From contig NZ_RQFY01000004.1 of NCBI RefSeq assembly GCF_004769555.1, positions 1,798,001 through 1,862,000 on the forward strand: a DNA stretch of 64,000 nt, read 5' to 3'. This DNA comes from Leptospira koniambonensis (lineage in GTDB: Bacteria; Spirochaetota; Leptospiria; Leptospirales; Leptospiraceae). The first letter of the stretch is position 1; each line of letters opens with the position of its first letter. Made by a program: the position numbers and the translations under genes. Positions 58,736 to 64,000 of the stretch are shown piece after piece. Below the pieces are notes generated by a model. That model did not search any database. It was not told where the DNA came from and saw nothing but the letters and a program-made list of their open reading frames with translations.

Positions 58736-59872
58736 ATGCCTAATCTTCCGATTTTATTTCCGGAACAAGTCTCTCAATCTCCGGCTTTCTGGATTTTAGT
58801 TTCTTTCGCGATATTCGGAACTTATCTCGGGGCATTATTATGCGTTGGGCAGAATATTTTAGAAAGGAAAACAGCTCTCAATCGTTTGCTTTCTTTATTA
58901 TTCGTATGTCTCGGGCTATTGCAAGGCAGCTGTTTATTTTACGTATTTGGACTTTCTTCTTCTTATCCAAGGATTGTACTTCTTCATATTCCTGTTTTGG
59001 GTTCCATAGGTCCCATCCTATACGGCATTCACAAGATCATACAGAACTCAGAATTTGAAAAATCTACATTAGGCTTAAGCCCCAAACATTCCATTCTACC
59101 AGGGATCATTTGGATTTTATATTTTTTAAGTTTTGTTCTGGATTCAGATACTATCAGAGAAGGTATTCGAACATTTTCCGGAACAAGAAGCGAATTTGAT
59201 CTAGCTTTTTTAGCCCCTCTACTTGTGCTAGCAGCTTATATTGCCGGCTTATTGACAGGTAGTAGAATATTATTTAAACCGAATGTTTTGAAAGAAGAAT
59301 GGACTGCAAGAGTTCTTCTCTATATCATTCTTGCCACAATTGCAAATCATTCCGTCGGCGCATTTTTTCTGATAGATAAGAATCCGCTCTTTCTATTGGT
59401 AAGTGCTTCTATGATGGGACTTAGTCTCTGTGTTTCTTATTTGATTGGCAGAAGGTACCCTGCTTATTTCCAAAATTTGCAGGAGGTCGCAAGAGTCACC
59501 TTTCAGAAATATTCCCGCTCCTTACTACAAGGAATGGATCTCGCTACACTCAGAGAAAATTTGCTTCAAGCGATGGAAGTCGAAAAATTATACAAAGACG
59601 AGGACTTGAGTTTGGCAAGTCTTGCGGATGAGTTAGGACTTTCTTCTCACCAACTTTCAGAATTGATCAACCAAGAAATGGGCAAAAATTTTTCAGCATT
59701 CGTTAACGAGTATAGGATCCGAGAGGCTTGTGAGCTACTTTCTAAAAACAAGGATACTTCTGTTCTGGATATCGCCTACGAAGTTGGGTTTAGGAGTAAA
59801 ACTTCCTTCCATAGGGCGTTTCAGAAAGAAGTTGGAGTTCCTCCGTCTGAATATAGAGAGAAAAATTCTTAA
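58736..59872 (+). CDS. Membrane-bound AraC-type regulator
   Basis: This 378-residue protein has about seven N-terminal helices (to roughly residue 240), then a linker (YFQNLQEVARVTFQKYSRSLL) and an AraC-type DNA-binding domain (LSLASLADELGLSSHQLSELINQEMGKNFSAFVNEYRIREACELL, VLDIAYEVGFRSKTSFHRAFQKEVGVPPSEYR). It is therefore a membrane-embedded transcription factor. The desaturase gene starts 114 bp downstream, suggesting a lipid-related target. Confidence 0.9.
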   Translation: MPNLPILFPEQVSQSPAFWILVSFAIFGTYLGALLCVGQNILERKTALNRLLSLLFVCLGLLQGSCLFYVFGLSSSYPRIVLLHIPVLGSIGPILYGIHKIIQNSEFEKSTLGLSPKHSILPGIIWILYFLSFVLDSDTIREGIRTFSGTRSEFDLAFLAPLLVLAAYIAGLLTGSRILFKPNVLKEEWTARVLLYIILATIANHSVGAFFLIDKNPLFLLVSASMMGLSLCVSYLIGRRYPAYFQNLQEVARVTFQKYSRSLLQGMDLATLRENLLQAMEVEKLYKDEDLSLASLADELGLSSHQLSELINQEMGKNFSAFVNEYRIREACELLSKNKDTSVLDIAYEVGFRSKTSFHRAFQKEVGVPPSEYREKNS

Positions 59873-59986
59873 AGATCGGTCCCATCCTATCAATTGAAAC
59901 CGATTCTACGGTATCGGTTTATAGAATGGAACGACGGATCTGAGATCCTTGATATAATTCCACCTATCAGTTACATCGGAGTGGAT

Positions 59987-61054
59987 ATGAGTTCCCTGAC
60001 CCTTGAGCGAAAAAACATTTCGGATCGATTTCCCGAAAAAGAAAAAACAAAACGTATCATCAAATGGATCCGCCGTTCGGATTCTAAACTCAGAAAACGT
60101 TTCTCCTTTTTAAAATACCAAAATGCGATCGGATTCGGGATCACTATAGGATCCGCTTTAGGAATGATCCTGCTCGGAAGTTTGTATGTAATGGATATCA
60201 TTCCATTCTGGGCTTGTATTATTGGTAACGGGATCTTCGCATCTTTTCTTCATGAGATGGAACATGACCTGATCCACAGTATTTATTTTAAAGAAAATCC
60301 TAAGATGCAGAATTTTCTATTTTGGATGGTCTGGTTGTTCCGTGCGAATACAGTCAATCCTTGGTTCAGAAAAGAGATCCATCTTCTTCATCATAAACTT
60401 TCCGGAAACATAGAAGACATAGAAGAAAGATTTATTAGCAACGGAATGCCTTGGGGTATTAGACGTATACTTGTGATGATAGATCCTATCATGGCAGTTG
60501 TTCTGCAAGGTCCTAAGATCAGAAAAGATGCGATCCGCTATCTTGCAAAGATAAAAGCTAAGCCGATCAAGGGACCTTATCGTTTAGTGTATCTTCTTCT
60601 TTGGTATTCATTCTTGATCTGGGGAATGATCTCTTTGATCAATTGGTCACTCGGAAGCCCTATACAAGAAACTGGAACCGCTGCCTATATTCATAATTTC
60701 TTAAATACTGCAGCGGTAGTATATCTGATCCCTTGTTGGCTTAGACAATCTGCTATACAGATCGTATCTTCTAATATGCATTATTACGGTGATGTTAAGA
60801 GTTTATACCAACAGACCCAAGTGCTGGATTCTTGGTGGATATTACCTTTACATATGTTCTGTTTTAATTTTGGAGCCACTCATGGGATCCACCATTTTGT
60901 GGTAACACAGCCGTTCTATCTGCGACAAGCGGTCGCGCCTAAAGTAAAACCATTCTTAAAAAAATATGGAATTCGTTTTAACGACTTTGAAAGTATGACA
61001 AGGGCGAATCGTTACCAAAAAGAAGAAATGGATGGTATTGCGATTCCGGCCTAG
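59987..61054 (+). CDS. Membrane fatty-acid desaturase
   Basis: This is a 355-residue polytopic protein starting at the ATG at 59987, which has CGGAG upstream. An earlier TTG at 59894 is less likely. Three histidine boxes are visible: HEMEHDLIH, HLLHHKLSG, and GATHGIHHF, as in membrane di-iron desaturases and hydroxylases. It modifies acyl chains or hydroxylates related lipids at the inner membrane. The acyltransferase gene follows 21 bp later. Confidence 0.9.
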   Translation: MSSLTLERKNISDRFPEKEKTKRIIKWIRRSDSKLRKRFSFLKYQNAIGFGITIGSALGMILLGSLYVMDIIPFWACIIGNGIFASFLHEMEHDLIHSIYFKENPKMQNFLFWMVWLFRANTVNPWFRKEIHLLHHKLSGNIEDIEERFISNGMPWGIRRILVMIDPIMAVVLQGPKIRKDAIRYLAKIKAKPIKGPYRLVYLLLWYSFLIWGMISLINWSLGSPIQETGTAAYIHNFLNTAAVVYLIPCWLRQSAIQIVSSNMHYYGDVKSLYQQTQVLDSWWILPLHMFCFNFGATHGIHHFVVTQPFYLRQAVAPKVKPFLKKYGIRFNDFESMTRANRYQKEEMDGIAIPA

Positions 61055-61075
61055 TATTTTAAAGTCGGAAATGGC

Positions 61076-62353
61076 ATGCAAAATTTAAAAGAATCTGAAA
61101 GACCCCAAGGTCAATTCATACGATCTTTAGACCAGGCGGAGGCAAATTTCTGGTTATATGACCGCGCCTCCTCTATGAACTTCTGCGTAATGGCAGAAGG
61201 AGAAGGTTCTTTTTCAGAAGAAAGTTTACGTAAAGCTCTGGACCTTATCCAAAACAAACATGCGTTAGCTAAGGTTCAGATCTTAAAACAAGCAGGACAA
61301 GATTCTCATTTATACTTTGCAACCTCTGACAAAAAAATCCCGATCCAAAAAGATTTCTATTCTCCTGATTGGAAATCCAAATTAGCAAAGGAAACTATCC
61401 GACTTTTTGAATTGGGAGATTCTCCTTTAATCAGAACTATATTTTATACTTCCGGAAATTCTAAATTTGCGATCGGAGTTATCTTTCATCATAGTATTGG
61501 AGACGGAAGATCAGGTTGTAGATTTCTTTTAGATGTACTTAGAGCAAGCACGGGAGAAGCAGACGAAATCGAAGAAGATTCAGAATATTCTTCCTTAATG
61601 GAATTATATCCAGCAGAAGAATTGTATAAAGGTGAACCTAAACCTGAAAAACCTCTTCCCATTCCTCAGTTCTCTCGCAAAAAAGAAGAACAAGATCCTG
61701 AGATCATTAGTTTTTATTTGGAAGAAGAAGACGTAAGTGCTCTCTTAAAAACTTCTAAACAAAAAAAGATTTCCTTTCATGGGATCTTGGGTGCTTCTCA
61801 AGTAACCGCATTTGCAGATTTTTTTGATAGAGGGCAAGAAGGAGTATTATATCTTTCTACTCCTGCCGATCTAAGACCTCATTTGAGTCATCCTGTGCCT
61901 GATTCTGCATTAGGACTTTATATTTCTCTATTCACTACTCCTGTAAATATCAGAGATCCTTTTGATATAAAAGCAAAAACGATCATGAATGATGTAAGAG
62001 CTCGTATCGGAAGAAGAGAAGGTCGAGCCTTTTACGAACTTCTTCCCCCTTCTGAACAATTTTTAGAAAAGGAAGATGGACTAAAACTTTTTCAATTGCT
62101 GATGAATCGAAATCCTCAAGCCAGTTTGTTGAGTAACGTAGGAATTATCCCTGTTTTGGCATCAGATGAAATAAAAGTAAAAGAACTTTCTTTTACAGTC
62201 CATCCAGCTTTGACCCAAACAGTTTTTACGACTGTGACAACTTACGAAAACAGAATGGCAATCAATATAAACTACGATAAGAATCGCTGGAAGGAGACTG
62301 ATATCTCCCAATTTGCATATTCTTTCCGGAAGAATATACTTTCGAATTTGTAG
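61076..62353 (+). CDS. Condensation/BAHD-fold acyltransferase-like protein
   Basis: This 425-residue protein has the condensation-domain motif FHHSIGDGRSG (HHxxxDG) and a later channel region SLLSNVGIIP. Such proteins include NRPS condensation domains, PapA-type acyltransferases and alcohol acetyltransferases. There is no carrier or adenylation domain. With the desaturase upstream it likely makes an ester or amide lipid. The acceptor is unknown. Confidence 0.8.
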   Translation: MQNLKESERPQGQFIRSLDQAEANFWLYDRASSMNFCVMAEGEGSFSEESLRKALDLIQNKHALAKVQILKQAGQDSHLYFATSDKKIPIQKDFYSPDWKSKLAKETIRLFELGDSPLIRTIFYTSGNSKFAIGVIFHHSIGDGRSGCRFLLDVLRASTGEADEIEEDSEYSSLMELYPAEELYKGEPKPEKPLPIPQFSRKKEEQDPEIISFYLEEEDVSALLKTSKQKKISFHGILGASQVTAFADFFDRGQEGVLYLSTPADLRPHLSHPVPDSALGLYISLFTTPVNIRDPFDIKAKTIMNDVRARIGRREGRAFYELLPPSEQFLEKEDGLKLFQLLMNRNPQASLLSNVGIIPVLASDEIKVKELSFTVHPALTQTVFTTVTTYENRMAININYDKNRWKETDISQFAYSFRKNILSNL

Positions 62354-62374
62354 GACTGTTTCGAACGGATTTCT

Positions 62375-62510
62375 CGCTCTCTAAGGATCGCTCGAAAGGT
62401 CACTCAAAGTTTCTGATGATTTAAATGCAGTCTGTTTGATTTGAAATTTGACTTCGTTTTACTCAGTCACCCTTCGGGTTTTTTCGCTCCCTACGGGTCG
62501 CTCAAAAAGG
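62375..62510 (+). repeat. Short direct repeats and weak terminator
   Basis: Two related 25-26-bp units lie at 62375-62399 and 62485-62510, each CGCTC-CTA-GG-TCGCTC-AAA-GG in outline. A small hairpin ACCC-TTC-GGGT followed by T6 lies at about 62469-62484, just before the second unit, and may terminate the acyltransferase transcript. The unit is reminiscent of short intergenic repeats seen in Leptospira; that is from memory. Confidence 0.5.
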
Positions 62511-62909
62511 AAGGATTCTTTTTCTATTTATAAAAACTCTTCTGCCCAGGATCCAGCCCCAGATTAACATCCCGCAACCTAAATAAGAGATTAGGTTTGG
62601 AATTAAAAGAATTTCCACTTCTGCAAGAACAGGAACTTGCATAGTCAGACCTGCGAGCATTATGATTGTGTGGATCTCTGCAACTCTTGATTTCTTTTCA
62701 TCAAGATATTTGCCTAATCCGCCGCCACTAATGAATGCCAGAACTCCGAAGATAGCTCCTGTCCTTCCTATATATGCGGAAAAATATTCAAAATTCTGAA
62801 TATCAGGAAATTGGAATAGAATGATGAGTGGGCGAGAGAAAAGAAAACCTAGGGAAATGACCCCTAAATATCTATGAAGCTTAAGCTTGTTTTTAGGAGA
62901 AAGTTCCAA
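62502..62909 (-). CDS. Unknown four-helix membrane protein
   Basis: This 135-residue protein has four predicted helices (about 15-33, 42-62, 80-95, 102-122) and Arg-rich ends (RRVFINRKR). The start is TTG. It lies 9 bp after the permease gene on the same strand. No family motif is recognised. Its C-terminal codons overlap the second short repeat. Confidence 0.55.
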   Translation of the reverse strand: MELSPKNKLKLHRYLGVISLGFLFSRPLIILFQFPDIQNFEYFSAYIGRTGAIFGVLAFISGGGLGKYLDEKKSRVAEIHTIIMLAGLTMQVPVLAEVEILLIPNLISYLGCGMLIWGWILGRRVFINRKRILPF

Positions 62910-62918
62910 GCTGGAAAC

Positions 62919-64000
62919 TTAAGCGGGATCTCCGCTGCCTACAGGAACAGGTTCATTTTCCGGAAGCAAACTTAAACCGCCAGCTTCCAATGCAGGTTCT
63001 GAAATAGTATCCATTGAGATCGGATGAGACTTTTTCGAAAGTTTAAAATAATAATACAATGGAACGGAGAACAGAGTAAAACCAAAACCCCAAAGAGCTT
63101 CTGCACTTTTATTATAAAGCAAGGTTCCTATAATTAGAATATTAGAAAGTATATATAAATAGGTAGAATATGGATAACCTGGTATTTTGAACTCATTTTT
63201 TAAATGTCTTTTTTCGAAAATGACAGGAGTGTAAGCAGTGATGGTTGCAAGTAAAAGAGTAGAACAGGTGATCAAATATAAAAGTGATTCGATCTCTTTT
63301 ACAAAACAAAAGAGGCAAGCATACAAAAACTGAAATATCAAAGATTTGTAAGGGCTGTGATATTTAGTATGTAATTTAGCCATGCTTGGGAAAAAAAATC
63401 CGTCTCTTGCCATTGCAAAATAGATCCTGGACCCGCCGATAATATAAGCAGAAATCCCTCCCAAAAATACCCAGCAAATGAATGCAGTGATCAGGATATT
63501 TACACCACTTCCAAATAAAAATCCGGAAGCAGTTACGCCAATCTTCTCATCCCCCGCCAAAAATTGGATAGGAGCAGAGCTTAAATATAAAAAATTGATC
63601 AGAACATAAAGAAAGGTAACTAGAATACAAGAAACGATCACAGCTTTGTAAATATTCTTTTCTGGATCTTTTACTTCTTCTGCTACGTATGTGATCATAT
63701 TCCAGCCCAGATATGAAAAAGTGACTGGGATTGCTCCTGCAAGCAAAAGATTCCATCCATTCAGGTCGGAAGGGATTAGAGAGAAGGATTCAAAATTTTG
63801 AATATTATAATTTCCTATAGTAAAACCTAAGGTCACAAATGCAACCAGGCCTATAATTTTAAAGGTAGTAAAGAAATTCTGGATGCGAGAAGCGAGTCCT
63901 ATCCCGAAAAAATTCACAATCGTAAAAAATAAGATCGTGGAAATCCCTATAATCTGGGCAACACCCAAGGAAAATGTGATTCCTAAAAACTTGGACTCTA
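62919..64000 (-). CDS. APC-family amino-acid permease (5' truncated)
   Basis: The reading frame continues through the end of the window: residues [10 protein letters not shown] precede the apparent TTG start at 63968, so the gene's N-terminus lies outside. About 360 residues are visible, with roughly ten helices. [22 protein letters not shown] is the APC loop, and [15 protein letters not shown] is also typical. The substrate is an amino acid or polyamine. The C-terminus is a short hydrophilic tail rich in Glu, Pro and Gly. Confidence 0.88.
   Translation of the reverse strand, partial: ESKFLGITFSLGVAQIIGISTILFFTIVNFFGIGLASRIQNFFTTFKIIGLVAFVTLGFTIGNYNIQNFESFSLIPSDLNGWNLLLAGAIPVTFSYLGWNMITYVAEEVKDPEKNIYKAVIVSCILVTFLYVLINFLYLSSAPIQFLAGDEKIGVTASGFLFGSGVNILITAFICWVFLGGISAYIIGGSRIYFAMARDGFFFPSMAKLHTKYHSPYKSLIFQFLYACLFCFVKEIESLLYLITCSTLLLATITAYTPVIFEKRHLKNEFKIPGYPYSTYLYILSNILIIGTLLYNKSAEALWGFGFTLFSVPLYYYFKLSKKSHPISMDTISEPALEAGGLSLLPENEPVPVGSGDPA

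Overview
The window is almost certainly a Leptospira chromosome segment. The base composition is AT-rich, there are many spirochaete-type lipoproteins with loose lipoboxes, TTG starts are frequent, and the gene repertoire fits: MreBCD-PBP2-RodA, a PAS/hybrid kinase cluster, a SpoIIE phosphatase and a PTPS-like protein with no cysteine. By eye the GC content looks more like a P2 (intermediate) or saprophytic Leptospira than a P1 pathogen; that is inference. No tRNA, rRNA, IS element, prophage or CRISPR array was seen. Genes are packed on both strands, and many stop/start overlaps imply operons.

Region 0-8 kb holds the end of a PilZ-like protein. Next is a reverse-strand three-gene operon of a degenerate RecA/RadA-like protein, a small MGRT protein and a family-B DNA polymerase with a degraded proofreading domain. 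Divergent from it are a Pycsar-effector-type membrane protein and a GNAT enzyme. An acyltransferase and a large unknown membrane protein follow. Region 8-16.5 kb holds glyA and a lipoate ligase (reverse), a GDSL lipoprotein plus an outer-membrane protein, a catalytically dead rhomboid, and an MBL hydrolase coupled to a PBP1A.

Region 16.6-22.5 kb is the 2-oxoglutarate dehydrogenase operon in the order sucB-lpd-sucA. Region 22.6-29.4 kb is a signalling block: PAS histidine kinase, CheY-like regulator, hybrid kinase, and membrane SpoIIE phosphatase with TPR-like tail. Region 29.4-38 kb holds a Ppx/GppA phosphatase with a lipoprotein (reverse) and the rod-shape operon mreB-mreC-mreD-mrdA-rodA.

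Region 38-49.5 kb is mixed: two unknown genes (one with an unusual leader), a DUF1858 protein, a QueD/PTPS-like enzyme, acetoacetyl-CoA synthetase, an ECF sigma operon (lipoprotein, CpxP/Spy-like protein, sigma, TM anti-sigma candidate), an orphan binding protein, a ferredoxin-MBL fusion, a lytic transglycosylase and a matrixin-like lipoprotein with a 0.7-kb leader carrying repeated dyads. Region 49.5-64 kb holds pepA-bcp, a VOC protein, AraC and Crp/Fnr regulators, a GH18 lipoprotein, a lactonase-like MBL enzyme, acyl-CoA dehydrogenase and crotonase, a membrane AraC regulator with a desaturase and a condensation-fold acyltransferase, and a truncated amino-acid permease.

The best candidate for an under-described system is the polymerase/RecA-like/MGRT operon at 0.46-3.65 kb. 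Also notable are the dyad shared by the kinase and protease promoters, the ECF operon with a periplasmic CpxP-like protein, and two structured leaders.
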